Assembly (NCBI GenBank): GCA_965261795.1
Contig: OZ253476.1
Coordinates: forward strand, 4,154,001-4,218,000
DNA length: 64,000 bases
Source: CBDCFV01 sp965261795
Lineage (GTDB): Bacteria; Chloroflexota; Dehalococcoidia; Lucifugimonadales; UBA3495
Reading direction: 5' to 3'
The notes under the pieces: model-generated
The model's database searches: none
Seen by the model: the letters and a program-made list of their open reading frames with translations, nothing else
Told to the model about the DNA's origin: nothing
Shown: piece after piece, positions 32,991-42,168 of the stretch
Layout of the letters: every line of letters starts with the position of its first letter
Numbering within the stretch: the stretch's first letter is position 1
Program-made: the position numbers and the translations under genes

Positions 32991-33110
32991 TTGAACTCAG
33001 GCCTCCTTGTAACAGACCAGCTAATTGTACCACCCTCCTGTAGTAGAATCTTCGCATCCAACTCGACAGACCGTCTCAACCCGAATCCTGACTTTTGCGC
33101 CGAGGAGCCA

Positions 33111-33839
33111 ATGATCGACCCGGTTGAAATAACAACGTTGGCGGTGGTGACATTCCTGGCATTCACCATCGCGGGCGTTACTGGGTTCGGCGGCGGGCTG
33201 TTCGTTATGCCGGTGCTTCTGTTGATGCTGGACCCTCGTGAAGCAGGGCCTATCATAGGACTGGTGCAGCTTGTCGCAGCGGCTTCCCGGGCCGGCCTGA
33301 ACTGGGAAGGGATTTCCTGGCCTATTGTGAAACGGCTCGCGTTGACGTCGGTCCCCATCGCCGCTGTAGCCAGCTACCTTTTCGTCGTCACGCCAGCGCC
33401 GATATTCACACGCATATTCGGCTGCCTTCTGCTGCTGATGGTGGTCCAAGGCCACACGCCCTGGAACATAAGCAAAGGTATAAGTCTACGCAGTTTCCTT
33501 TTCGTGGGTGCGGCCAACGGCTTGGTTTCCGGTTACTTGGGGCCGTCCGGCCCCGTGGGAGCGCCCTTTTACCTTGCCTACGGACTGACCGGGGTAGCCT
33601 TCGTGGGCACCTCTTCGGCTGGCATATTGATGACCCAACTACCCAAAATCCCCGTGTTTGCCAGCACCCACTTGTTCAGCGCACAGGTATTGTTCATATC
33701 CGCCATCGCCAGCGTCATGTCCTTTGGAGGGTCGCTGCTGGGCAACCGCATATCAAGCAAATTGCCGGAACGGTGGTTCCGCCTCGTCGTCGAAGGACTG
33801 CTGGTTCTGAGCGGGATAGTCCTGATAATCCGAGGTTAG
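33111..33839 (+). CDS. TauE/SafE family sulfite/organosulfonate exporter-like permease
   Basis: A 242-residue membrane protein with about eight hydrophobic segments. The paired family motifs are GVTGFGGGLFVMPVLL in the first half and GLVSGYLGPSGPVGAPF in the second. GAGGAG precedes the ATG at 33111; a longer frame reaching 32850 would overlap the divergent monooxygenase and lacks signals. Members export sulfite, sulfoacetate or related anions; next to an LLM oxygenase this could mean sulfite release from a sulfonate, which is inference. Confidence 0.88.
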   Translation: MIDPVEITTLAVVTFLAFTIAGVTGFGGGLFVMPVLLLMLDPREAGPIIGLVQLVAAASRAGLNWEGISWPIVKRLALTSVPIAAVASYLFVVTPAPIFTRIFGCLLLLMVVQGHTPWNISKGISLRSFLFVGAANGLVSGYLGPSGPVGAPFYLAYGLTGVAFVGTSSAGILMTQLPKIPVFASTHLFSAQVLFISAIASVMSFGGSLLGNRISSKLPERWFRLVVEGLLVLSGIVLIIRG

Positions 33840-33903
33840 GCCGCCATAAATTCGAACCCGCGGGCTGCACACTGCTTTGCCATTACCCACCCGTTCGCAG
33901 ACT

Positions 33904-34701
33904 TTACAGGTCCATCAACGCCTTGCGTTGGCCCCCGTCCATAGAAATGGAAGCGCCGGTGACAAAGCTGGCCCTCTCGGAAGACAGGAACACCACCATG
34001 TCGGCCACCTCCTCTGAGGTGCACAACCGGCCGATGGGAATGCTGGCTATGGCCCGTCGCTGGGCCTCTTCCTCACTTATGCCCTTCTCGCGGGACATGG
34101 TGCGCACCAAGCCCCACCAACGGTCGGTATCCACGGGGCCGGGGTTGACGGCGTTAACAGTGATGCCAAAGGGGGCCAATTCCTCGGCGATGGCCAGGGT
34201 GAAATTGATTCCGGCGGCGTTGGCCGCCCCAGGCGTTATTTCGAAGTAGAGGGGCTTAATACCGTCGTTGCCGATCACGTTGACGATGCGGCCCCAACCC
34301 TGTTGCTTCATCGTGGGTACAGCGACCTTGCAGGTGCGGACGTACCCCATGAATTTCAGGTTCAGACTTTGCATCCAGTCGGATTCTTCCAGGTTCTCCA
34401 GCCTGCCGCCCGGGGAACCACCGGCGTTGTTGACCAGTATATCCAGTCTGCCGAAGTGGGAGGCCGCTTGGGAAACGAAGCGTTGGGCATCCGCCTCCTT
34501 GTTCATGTCGGCGACAATAGGGAGGACTTCCACGCCGGCTTCATCGCTGATTTCCTTGGCGGTCGCCTCCAACCGTTCCTTGCCGCGGGCGCATATCGCT
34601 ACACGAACCCCCTCCCGGGCCAACGCCAGCGCCGACGCCTTGCCTATGCCCATACTGCCGCCGGTGATCAGGGCCACTCTTCCGTTCAGACCTAGCTCCA
34701 T
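33904..34701 (-). CDS. SDR family protein with atypical active site
   Basis: A 265-residue Rossmann-fold protein: TGGSMGIGKASAL, VNNAGGSPGG and NAVNPGPVDTDRW are standard. Where classical SDRs have YxxxK, this one reads TPGAANAAGINF, with neither the Tyr nor the Lys, and the Ser position reads NVIGNDG. Some beta-ketoacyl-reductase-like SDRs share this loss. It may still bind NAD(P), but normal hydride transfer needs another acid/base. GGAGGTG precedes the ATG. Confidence 0.88.
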   Translation of the reverse strand: MELGLNGRVALITGGSMGIGKASALALAREGVRVAICARGKERLEATAKEISDEAGVEVLPIVADMNKEADAQRFVSQAASHFGRLDILVNNAGGSPGGRLENLEESDWMQSLNLKFMGYVRTCKVAVPTMKQQGWGRIVNVIGNDGIKPLYFEITPGAANAAGINFTLAIAEELAPFGITVNAVNPGPVDTDRWWGLVRTMSREKGISEEEAQRRAIASIPIGRLCTSEEVADMVVFLSSERASFVTGASISMDGGQRKALMDL

Positions 34702-34748
34702 GTTCCACCTCCATTGGCTGACTCGATAAATCAGTCAATGTCTCGTTT

Positions 34749-34792
34749 TAGAAGAAATCCCCCGTCCCTCTAACAGCGAAGGAACGGGGGAT
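34749..34792 (-). terminator. Rho-independent terminator after the Asp-box gene
   Basis: Read on the minus strand, ATCCCCCGT (34792-34784) pairs with ACGGGGGAT (34765-34757) around an 18-base loop, followed by TTCTTCTAAA. It lies about 75 bases past the stop of the gene at 34866-35894. Confidence 0.65.
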
Positions 34793-34865
34793 CGTAGTGA
34801 CAGTAACTGTGGTTGGCCCGGAAGCTCGGGCCGTCCTACCAAGAACGACTATCTAACGCTCCGAG

Positions 34866-35894
34866 CTAGACGCAGGCCAGAGAATATACTTGGCTGGCGC
34901 CTTCCGGCATAGGATGTTCCTGCCAAGTGTCGCCGTAGTCAGTGCTGCCCCAGACTTGGCCACCATTGGCGGCGCAGTACATGCGGCCCCTGCGGTGGGC
35001 GTCGAAGGCTATACCGAACATGGTGCTGTGAGCATCGAACCCGGTGTTCACCCGCTCCCAGTTGTCCCCGGCGTCGGTGCTGCGGTACAGGACGCCAAGA
35101 TCGCTCTGGAAGTTGGCTCCCGCGGCCACCCAGATCGTGTTGGGGTCTCCGGGCGCCTCGCTGATGTCGCGGCAGTAACTTTGCCCCTTGGCGTTCAACG
35201 GCTCAAGGTTCACGTGGGTCCAGTGGTCCCCGTGGTCGCCGCTCTTCCACATACCGGCCCTCGAGATGCTGAACACAGTCCCCGGATACAGGGAACTGGT
35301 CATGACACCGTGCATATCGACGAGGTCGTCGTTGGTGTACAGGCCGTGGCTGAGGTTCTCCCAACGCTCGCCGCCGTCACGGGTACGGATCAGGCCGCCC
35401 ACCTCGATGGCTCCGTAAAGCTCGTCGGAGTCGGACTTGCTGGCGGACATCATAAGAATCCGCTTGGCGGGATTAGCTCCGGGGCCAACGGTGACATCGG
35501 GAAACCGCACGCTTACAGGCATCTGGCGCCAGTTTTCGCCACCGTCTTCGCTGCGGTAAATCTCCGAGGCCTCGTAGCCGGCGTACATCACGTTGGGGTC
35601 TCTTGGCGAGTAGAGCATTGACCATACCGGGAGGCCGTGGTCGGGGACGTTTACCTTTTCCCAGTGATCGCCTTGATCGGTGGTCCGATAAGGGCCCACT
35701 TGCGTCCCGGCGTAGATGATCTCCGAATTTTCAGGGTGCACGGCCAACGCGCGGATGGACGGAGCTTCAGGCAGGCCGTTGGTCAACAACTCCCAGTGCC
35801 CGCTTCCTTCCTCCATGCGGTAAAGCCCAGTACTAACCATACGCCCAGGGGCGGTCTCCCCAGCTAGACCGACGTAAACGTAAGCTTTGCTCAT
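34866..35894 (-). CDS. Asp-box (BNR/sialidase-type) beta-propeller protein
   Basis: A 342-residue protein with six Asp-box motifs of the form SxDxGxxW spaced about 45-60 residues apart: TTDQGDHWE, SEDGGENWR, TRDGGERWE, SGDHGDHWT, STDAGDNWE and STDYGDTWQ. This predicts a propeller as in sialidases, VPS10 and photosystem assembly factor Ycf48. No signal peptide is seen and sialidase catalytic residues are not evident, so enzymatic activity is doubtful. AGAGGTAA precedes the ATG. Confidence 0.85.
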   Translation of the reverse strand: MSKAYVYVGLAGETAPGRMVSTGLYRMEEGSGHWELLTNGLPEAPSIRALAVHPENSEIIYAGTQVGPYRTTDQGDHWEKVNVPDHGLPVWSMLYSPRDPNVMYAGYEASEIYRSEDGGENWRQMPVSVRFPDVTVGPGANPAKRILMMSASKSDSDELYGAIEVGGLIRTRDGGERWENLSHGLYTNDDLVDMHGVMTSSLYPGTVFSISRAGMWKSGDHGDHWTHVNLEPLNAKGQSYCRDISEAPGDPNTIWVAAGANFQSDLGVLYRSTDAGDNWERVNTGFDAHSTMFGIAFDAHRRGRMYCAANGGQVWGSTDYGDTWQEHPMPEGASQVYSLACV

Positions 35895-36033
35895 GTTTCA
35901 GTTACCTCTCTGTATGCCAGTCGATGTCATTCGTCGCGGCTGGCGTAGTATTGGATAGGGCCATTCCACCAGAAAGCCAAGTCCTTGTCAATTGCCGTAG
36001 CTGCCCCGGCTCGGGGTACGATATTCGGGTAAT

Positions 36034-36786
36034 TTAACTTCCCGACCCCCGTCGGCGCAATTCTTCCTCAAGCTGCCTTATCCTGGCAAGGTCGGCTTCA
36101 CGCGCAGCCTCAGCATCACCGAGAGCGGTTTCGGCGGCCTCAAGAGCGTCCTGCAACTGCTGATTGTTTCTGAGGTAGACCCCTTTCTCCGGGTCGTAAA
36201 AGTAGAACCATTCCTCATGCCAACATAGATACAGCTTCAGCCTCGGGCTATACCCTTTAATTATCCCATCAGGGGCGGTGGTCAATTCAATGGGCTGGTA
36301 GACGCCGTCAACCAACTGTTCCCCTGCCAGTGGTTGCCCATAATGTTCTCCTCCAGTGGGGTCGAACCGCCAGTACTCCGCCACCCCGATTCGAGCATAT
36401 ATCTCCCGCTTGCCGGTAACATCATGCCTCGCTGTGGACTCAGACGCCACCTCTAAAACGAAATCCGGCGGCTTCCCCGCTTCCCAAGGCAGGTAAAGCT
36501 TCCGTTCCCGAATGGCGCGCGCATCGACGCCAAAGGCCATGTAGCAGTCCGGTCCCACTCGGACGTTAAGGTTGTTTCGGTCGTAGCAAATGAAAGTGTT
36601 GCTGTCGAGAAAGACATCGGGTCTCCGGTTGCTGCCAATGAACCGGGCGGCCAATATCGAAAGGATTTCAAACAAGACCGGATTTTGAATCATAGCGTCG
36701 GGTAGTGGTTCAGGCGTGTCGGGGTTGAAGTCCAGACTACTATAATCAATGGCGCCCTGCCGGTTGTACGCGATTATTGTGGTCAT
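36034..36786 (-). CDS. Uma2 family (DUF820) restriction-like endonuclease-fold protein
   Basis: A 250-residue protein with the Uma2 core: LFEILSILAARFIG, PDVFLDSNTFICY, PPDFVLEVASESTARHDVTGKREIYARIGVAEYWRFDP. The Asp, Glu-x-Ala and Lys positions of the PD-(D/E)XK fold are seen in PDFVLEV and GKREIY. A charged coiled coil (about residues 205-245, EAAETALGDAEAAREADLARI) ends it. AGAGG precedes the ATG at 36786. Uma2 proteins are multicopy in cyanobacteria and Chloroflexota; function unknown. Confidence 0.85.
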   Translation of the reverse strand: MTTIIAYNRQGAIDYSSLDFNPDTPEPLPDAMIQNPVLFEILSILAARFIGSNRRPDVFLDSNTFICYDRNNLNVRVGPDCYMAFGVDARAIRERKLYLPWEAGKPPDFVLEVASESTARHDVTGKREIYARIGVAEYWRFDPTGGEHYGQPLAGEQLVDGVYQPIELTTAPDGIIKGYSPRLKLYLCWHEEWFYFYDPEKGVYLRNNQQLQDALEAAETALGDAEAAREADLARIRQLEEELRRRGSGS

Positions 36787-36845
36787 ATCGGGCCTCTTGA
36801 TAAACGCGGTCTTGTTCAAATTATCCTACCATGCGATGCCGGTAG

Positions 36846-38003
36846 CTAGGCGTATAGCCGGTTCAGGTTGGCGTATTTACCCGGATCGAGTTCCTTGCCT
36901 TCCAGCGCAGGGTGGTCGTAACCGTAACGGTGGGCGCGGAACACCGAGTTTGCGTATCCCGACACGGAGCCGCCGACGCCAACACCGCTGCGGGCCACGA
37001 AGGGATTGATGTACTCCCACACAATCTCCTTGCGGGGCGTCACCTCGAAGATGCGGCCCGGCGCGCCTTCGCAGATGAGCGTGTTGCCGTTGGGCTGCCG
37101 CTCGGAGCCGCTGATGTGGTAGCTGAAAAAGGAAATGGGTGGGTCTCCCCGGTACTCCCACGCAATCTCATTGCTGCCGGGGTCGATTTCTATGATTCGG
37201 GAATGGGTAAAGCCGCGTTTATGGGGCCCGTTGTCGAAGATAAGGACGCAACCATTGTCCAGCATTGTGGGGTTATGCTGATGGGAGATGTCACCCGGCC
37301 CCCACTTCCAGCGGAACTCTCCGGTGGCCTTGTCGACTATGCCCACGGTGTCGGTCTGGCGGAAGCTGACCACCAAGTCTCCCTCAGGGGTAACGTTCAG
37401 GGTATTCTGGTGCGTCCATTCCTCCCTGCCTTCCAGGAAGCAGATGCGGTCTTCCTCGAAGTCCAAGTGATTCCATGACTTCCATTCGTAGACCACTTCA
37501 CCGGCAGGAGTAACCTCACGTACCACGTCGCCCAACATGCCCTGGTGCCCATCCCCGGACGAGTAGCCTCCCTTGACCTGTTGCACCATTTCTTCGGGAA
37601 TCAACTCCCAAGCCAGCACCAGCGTATTGCCGTTGGCCAACCGTTCGAAGTCATGGTGCAATAGCGGGTACCGGTACTCCCAGACCACGTTGCTCTCCCA
37701 ATCAAGCTCCAAAATAGCCCCGGCCACCGTCCTGCCGTCCCCCGGCAATAGCGACCGCTCCGGGCGCGTCAAGAAAGACACCTCTTCAGCCGCCGGGCCG
37801 GTCCGTAACAGCAAATTGCCGTTGGGTAATAGGTAGGCGTAGCCAATCCCCTCGTCAGAGTGCCAGGTATGGCAGACGCGGCCCTCCATGTCGATGAGCC
37901 GGGCATCGTGCCCGCTGACGTTGGTCGTCAGGGTGTAACCCCGGTAAGCGTGTTGGGGCGCGTAGTAAATCAAGCCGTTCGGATGGTTGGTGGACCAACC
38001 CAT
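36846..38003 (-). CDS. Arylsulfotransferase (ASST)-like beta-propeller protein
   Basis: A 385-residue propeller related to bacterial aryl-sulfate sulfotransferases, which move sulfate between phenols. Landmarks: YRGYTLTTNVSGHDARLIDMEG, HTWHSDEGIGYAYLLPNGNLLL, LHHDFERLANGNTLVL, HQNTLNVTPEGDLVVSFRQ, HQHNPTMLDNGCVLIFDNG. Conserved His residues recur in each blade as in ASST. No signal peptide is visible, unlike periplasmic ASST. AGGAGGTAACT precedes the ATG. A role with the sulfatase at 9750 is possible but not shown. Confidence 0.75.
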   Translation of the reverse strand: MGWSTNHPNGLIYYAPQHAYRGYTLTTNVSGHDARLIDMEGRVCHTWHSDEGIGYAYLLPNGNLLLRTGPAAEEVSFLTRPERSLLPGDGRTVAGAILELDWESNVVWEYRYPLLHHDFERLANGNTLVLAWELIPEEMVQQVKGGYSSGDGHQGMLGDVVREVTPAGEVVYEWKSWNHLDFEEDRICFLEGREEWTHQNTLNVTPEGDLVVSFRQTDTVGIVDKATGEFRWKWGPGDISHQHNPTMLDNGCVLIFDNGPHKRGFTHSRIIEIDPGSNEIAWEYRGDPPISFFSYHISGSERQPNGNTLICEGAPGRIFEVTPRKEIVWEYINPFVARSGVGVGGSVSGYANSVFRAHRYGYDHPALEGKELDPGKYANLNRLYA

Positions 38004-38120
38004 AGTTACCTCCTGATATTCTTAAAGGTTCATGCGCTGATTCGCTGGTGATTCCACAGTGGCCCAAGGATACGAGCAAGCACTGGTTTGCCGGTGAGCA
38101 AGTATAGAATCAGGCCATTT

Positions 38121-38136
38121 TGCCGGTCAACCGGCA
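38121..38136. promoter_or_regulatory. Short dyad in divergent gap, possible operator
   Basis: TGCCGGT (38121-38127) and ACCGGCA (38130-38136) form a perfect inverted repeat with two central bases. It lies in the gap between the divergent ASST-like and LVIVD genes, about 87 bases before the latter. It could be a regulator site; no independent support. Confidence 0.3.
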
Positions 38137-38222
38137 TCATACAAGGTGGTAAACTGTCGCTCAGAAGAACAGTATGGACGAATATTCACCAGTTGCGTTG
38201 CAGAAACACCTAAGGAGGCTTT

Positions 38223-39437
38223 ATGTCAACCCAAACCCTCGAAATCAAAAACATGAAGCTCATAGCCCACGTTGATTTGAACGGGCACAACAATCTCGGC
38301 GAGGGAGTGGACCTGCACCAGACGCCCAACGGACGCCGCATCTTCTACATGGCCCACGAAGGCCCGCCCAAGGACTTTACCAGCGTGGACGTCACCGATT
38401 TGGCCAACCCCAAGGTTGTAGTCCAGACCGACTTGGACTATAACCACCTTCGCTCCAACTCCCTGTCCATCGTTGGCGACACCATGCTGGTGGCCTACCA
38501 GTCAAGGGAACACGGCCAGCCCGGCGCCGGGATGGGTGTTTTCGACATAAGCGACCCTGAGAATCCCACGCGCATCGCATTCTATGATACTCAGGGGCCG
38601 GGGTCCCGCGGCTGCCACTGCCTCTGGTGGGTGGACGGCGACTACGCTCATCTGGCTACGGGCACACCGGACTCACGTCCCACCAACCCGAAGGACGACC
38701 AGTTCTACGTGATAATAGACGTTAAGGACCCCGCCAACCCTCGGGAGGCGGGTCGCTGGTGGTTGCCAGGCACCCAGGAAGGAGACGAGGCGCCGCTGCC
38801 CGCCCGGCATCCCCAATTGGACGTGGGCCACAGCGTCCACAACACCAACGTCTACCCCAACCGCCCCGACCGGGCCTACTGCGGCTGGAAAGACTCGGGC
38901 GTTATCACCCTGGACATATCCGACGTGTCCCGGCCATCGGTGGTCGCCCAGTTGAATTACGCACCACCCTTCCCCGGATTCACCCATACGGTGCTGCCTT
39001 TATTCAGCCGGGACCTGCTGGTAGTGACCCAGGAGGCCACCGCCCTGGGAGGAGCAGACTACCCCAAGCTGGTGTGGCTGATGGACAACCGGCTGGAGAG
39101 CAACCCGGTAATCATAAGCACCTTGCCGATGCAGGACACCGACGACTTTTTCAACCGTCCCGGACGCTACGGGGCGCACAACATCCACGAGAACCGCCCC
39201 GGCCCCCTGTCCCTGCAGACCGACACCCTGGTATACGCTACCTTCTTTAACGGAGGAATCCGGGTGTTCGACACTACTAATCCCTTCCAGCCGCAGGAAG
39301 TAGCGTACTTCGTGCCCCAAATACCTGCGGGCGCAGACGCCAACGGCATCAACGACATCCACGTGGACGAAAACGGGATTATGTACGTGGTGGACCGGTT
39401 GCAGGGCGGCCTGTACATCCTGGAACTGAATATATAG
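38223..39437 (+). CDS. LVIVD-repeat beta-propeller protein
   Basis: A 404-residue protein of the LVIVD group. It shows repeated units of the form VDVTDLANPKVV, FDISDPENPTRIAFYD, IDVKDPANPREAGRWW, LDISDVSRPSVVAQL and FDTTNPFQPQEVAYF, each with xIDVSDPxxPxxV character, and a C-terminal DRLQGGLYILEL. There is no signal peptide. Conserved His and Cys (SRGCHCLWWVDGDYAHLATG) could bind metal. The function is unknown. AGGAGG precedes the ATG. The stop is followed at once by a MITE-like element and then an amidohydrolase gene. Confidence 0.8.
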   Translation: MSTQTLEIKNMKLIAHVDLNGHNNLGEGVDLHQTPNGRRIFYMAHEGPPKDFTSVDVTDLANPKVVVQTDLDYNHLRSNSLSIVGDTMLVAYQSREHGQPGAGMGVFDISDPENPTRIAFYDTQGPGSRGCHCLWWVDGDYAHLATGTPDSRPTNPKDDQFYVIIDVKDPANPREAGRWWLPGTQEGDEAPLPARHPQLDVGHSVHNTNVYPNRPDRAYCGWKDSGVITLDISDVSRPSVVAQLNYAPPFPGFTHTVLPLFSRDLLVVTQEATALGGADYPKLVWLMDNRLESNPVIISTLPMQDTDDFFNRPGRYGAHNIHENRPGPLSLQTDTLVYATFFNGGIRVFDTTNPFQPQEVAYFVPQIPAGADANGINDIHVDENGIMYVVDRLQGGLYILELNI

Positions 39438-39560
39438 AAACTATCTCAAGACTCGGCGTAGTGCCCAATCCGTCATTCCCGCGCAGGCGGGAATCCATGG
39501 GCTGTTTGGTCACTGGCGCAGGACATTAGCGAGACCGGCTGGCCTTGAGATAGTCTCTTA
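39438..39560. mobile_element. MITE-like element, copy 2
   Basis: The left end ACTATCTCAAGAC (39440-39452) and right end CCTTGAGATAGT (39543-39554) are inverted and match the ends of the element at 23298. Flanking bases also match (AGAAACTATCTCAA and GAGATAGTCT). The interior differs except for the REP-like palindrome. It begins on the base after the stop codon of the LVIVD gene and ends 25 bases before the next gene. Confidence 0.75.
39471..39496. repeat. Dispersed REP-like palindrome, copy 3
   Basis: CGTC then ATTCCCGC-GCAG-GCGGGAAT inside the second MITE-like element, identical in core to the other copies. Confidence 0.85.
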
Positions 39561-39585
39561 GCCCGGACGCCGTCAAATATTTGCA

Positions 39586-41199
39586 ATGGGTGACATTATG
39601 TCTACTCCAACAACCAAGGCCGAAACGGTAATCAGGAACGCCAATATCATCACCATGGACACCAACCGGCCTCGTGTCCAAGCCGTGGCCATGAGCAACG
39701 GCCGCTTCATCGGCTTGGGCAGCAACGAGGACGTGGAGACGTTCATTGGTCCAAACGTGAAGGTGCTGGACCTCCGGGGCAAGACAGTGCTCCCCGGGTT
39801 CATAGACGCCCACATTCACGTGTTGAACAGCGGCATCCGCCACGTGATGGCCGCCGACTGCGACCTGCCCTCCATTACCTCCATCCAGACGGCCTTGAGG
39901 GAACGGGTAGAGACCACATCCCCGGGCCAATGGGTGCAGGGCTTCAAGTTCGACGACACCAAGACTACGGAGAACCGCTTCCTGTTCCGTGAAGATTTGG
40001 ACGCGGTGAGTACTTTCCATCCCATTATGGTGTCCCACCGCGCTGGGCATATCTACTACCTCAACAGCATGGCCCTGGAGGCTGCCGGGTTTACCCGGGA
40101 CACCCCGGACCCATTCGGAGGCCGCTTTGGCCGGGACCCGGATACCGGAGAGCTGAACGGGGTGGTCTACGAGCGGGCCATCGAGCCGGTGCGTTTCGGC
40201 CTCATCCCCTCGGACACGCCGGAGATTCGCCGGGAAGGACTCCGGACCATCTGCCGGATGTTGACCCAAGCCGGTCTCACCAGCGTCCACGACGCCAGGG
40301 TTATCAGGGACGAGTTCATCACCTATCAGGAAGGGAGGGACGCCGGCGACTTGTCCCTCCGGGTGTACGCGCTGATGTACCATCCCCATTTCCCGTCGCT
40401 GCGGGAAGCAGGACTCAAGACCGGTTTCGGCGACGACATGCTGCGCTTGGGAGGCATCAAGATGGTTGCCGACGGCGCCATCGCCGCGCGCACTGCCTAC
40501 TTGTCGGAGCCCTACGTCGGCAGCGACTGCGACCACGGTATCCTGGCGATGAGCGCCGAAGAAATCGAAGAGAACGTCATGGAGATGCACCGGGCCGGGT
40601 TCCAAGTGTGCATCCACGCAAACGGCGACCTTGCCATAGACATGGTGTTAAACGCCTATGAAAAAGCCCAAGCCGCCGACCCTCGACCCAATCCACGGCA
40701 CCGGGTAGAGCACTGCACCTTGGTGAACCCGGAAATACTTGGCAAGATGCGCCGACTGGGCACAGTAGCCACCCCTTTCTGCACCTACGTCTACCACCAC
40801 GGTGAAAAGATGCCCTTCTACGGGGAAGAGCGCTTGCAGTGGATGTTCGCCCAGCGCTCCTTCCTGGACTACGGTGTGGTGGGCACGGGAGCCACCGACT
40901 ATCCTCCCGGCCCGTTCGAACCGTTGCTGGGTATCCAAAGCTGCGTAACCCGCACCGACAGCCGGGGCAACGTCTGGGGCCCCAACCAGAAGGTGACGGT
41001 GGAGGAGGCGCTGCGCATTTACACCCGGCACAGCGCCTACGCCTCCTTTGAAGAAGGCCTCAAAGGCTCTATCGAGGTGGGGAAGTTGGCCGATCTGGTG
41101 GTGCTGGGCGCGGACCCTACCCAAGTGGACTCGATGACCATCAAGGACATTCAGGTAGAACGGACCGTAGTAGGCGGCAAAACGGTGTACGAAGCCTAG
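39586..41199 (+). CDS. Amidohydrolase family 3 (YtcJ-like metal-dependent hydrolase)
   Basis: A 537-residue metal-dependent hydrolase. The N-terminal beta domain has RNANIITMD and GKTVLPGFIDAHIHVLNSG (HxH ligands). Further marks are VHDARV, GGIKMVADGAIAAR, CIHANGDLAIDMVL, RHRVEHCTLV and a C-terminal YTRHSAYASFEEGLKGSIEVGKLADLVVL. YtcJ-type enzymes hydrolyse amides or cyclic imides. The start is either ATG at 39586 or ATG at 39598, the latter with GGGTGA four bases upstream. Confidence 0.92.
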   Translation: MGDIMSTPTTKAETVIRNANIITMDTNRPRVQAVAMSNGRFIGLGSNEDVETFIGPNVKVLDLRGKTVLPGFIDAHIHVLNSGIRHVMAADCDLPSITSIQTALRERVETTSPGQWVQGFKFDDTKTTENRFLFREDLDAVSTFHPIMVSHRAGHIYYLNSMALEAAGFTRDTPDPFGGRFGRDPDTGELNGVVYERAIEPVRFGLIPSDTPEIRREGLRTICRMLTQAGLTSVHDARVIRDEFITYQEGRDAGDLSLRVYALMYHPHFPSLREAGLKTGFGDDMLRLGGIKMVADGAIAARTAYLSEPYVGSDCDHGILAMSAEEIEENVMEMHRAGFQVCIHANGDLAIDMVLNAYEKAQAADPRPNPRHRVEHCTLVNPEILGKMRRLGTVATPFCTYVYHHGEKMPFYGEERLQWMFAQRSFLDYGVVGTGATDYPPGPFEPLLGIQSCVTRTDSRGNVWGPNQKVTVEEALRIYTRHSAYASFEEGLKGSIEVGKLADLVVLGADPTQVDSMTIKDIQVERTVVGGKTVYEA

Positions 41200-41334
41200 C
41201 CATACCGTGGATAGGGGAAGCGTGCGTTCCCAAGGAACGGGAAGTATATACGGTGTTACACACACCGTTGGGCTAAAGATTCCGACCTGTTTGGTTTGAA
41301 ATTGGATGATAGCCCATTTAGGAGCTTTGAAGGT

Positions 41335-41778
41335 CTACGTATTTTTCAGCGCTCGTTGAATGAGGCTTAACGCTTGTTGTGCGTCCGGTCCCGTAGGGTC
41401 ATCATCTTCCCATCGCCTACCTCCTCGTAAGGCTTCGATGACGTTGTTCGCCAACATTTGCTCGTACCCGGACAAGGTATTGTTATGCGAAAGTTCTAAT
41501 TCAACTGCATCAGCAATAGATTGGAAATTCCTTTCAGTAGTGCCAAGCAGTTTTCGTATGACCCATAATGATTCGGCATCAGTGAGCTTAGCGTCACCTT
41601 TTCGCAACTCACCCGTTATGCGTTCCACGTGCTTGCAAACCCGTTCTTTTGTGGATAGTTTTGACCTCGTCCACGCAGGACACGAACAAGAGGTGTGCGT
41701 GTCATAAACCGTAACAGTATAGGTGTTACGGGGATTAGAGTCCGACGGCGCTTCATGTGTTGACAGTATCTTCGACAT
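41335..41778 (-). CDS. SWIM zinc-finger protein
   Basis: A 147-residue protein with a SWIM-type zinc site near the N-terminus: CSCPAWTRSK then VCKHVERI, matching CxCx(n)CxH. The rest is helical and charged, without a recognised domain. SWIM domains bind DNA or proteins, usually with helicases or transposases, but none is next to it. GGGGGA precedes the ATG. Codon use and lower GC suggest an accessory gene. Confidence 0.75.
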   Translation of the reverse strand: MSKILSTHEAPSDSNPRNTYTVTVYDTHTSCSCPAWTRSKLSTKERVCKHVERITGELRKGDAKLTDAESLWVIRKLLGTTERNFQSIADAVELELSHNNTLSGYEQMLANNVIEALRGGRRWEDDDPTGPDAQQALSLIQRALKNT

Positions 41779-41942
41779 TTATCCCCCAAATGCGATGTGT
41801 GTACCATTGCACATAATCCCCAATTAACGATGGGAAGGGTTGGGTCGCTCCTCAATTTTTACAGCCTACCCCTCAGATGTGTGGGACTTCGCCAGACAAA
41901 TCTTGACTGCCGGACTACTATCGCCAACGGTAGCCAATGACG

Positions 41943-42167
41943 TCAACCTCCCAAAAATAGCTTCACCATAATCGCCGCCAATGTTGCTACTATAGCACCC
42001 CCGAACACAAACAACATGAATATCAGCCGGTCCAACCGTTGCTCAATCCGGTCCAGTCGACCTACGATTTGGGATACCTTCCCTTCCAGCCGGCCAATAC
42101 TCCGACATACTTCCACAGTACTACGATACACTTGGGCAGCGTCCATTTGATGAACGTCGGTTGCCAT
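41943..42167 (-). CDS. Small coiled-coil membrane protein
   Basis: A 74-residue protein starting at ATG 42167, one base after the stop of the DUF429 gene, so the two are probably co-translated. It has a heptad region (CRSIGRLEGKVSQIVGRLDRIEQRLDRL) followed by one C-terminal transmembrane helix (LIFMLFVFGGAIVATLAAIM). The layout resembles small XhlA-like membrane proteins. Not recognised at family level. Confidence 0.6.
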   Translation of the reverse strand: MATDVHQMDAAQVYRSTVEVCRSIGRLEGKVSQIVGRLDRIEQRLDRLIFMLFVFGGAIVATLAAIMVKLFLGG

Positions 42168-42168
42168 A

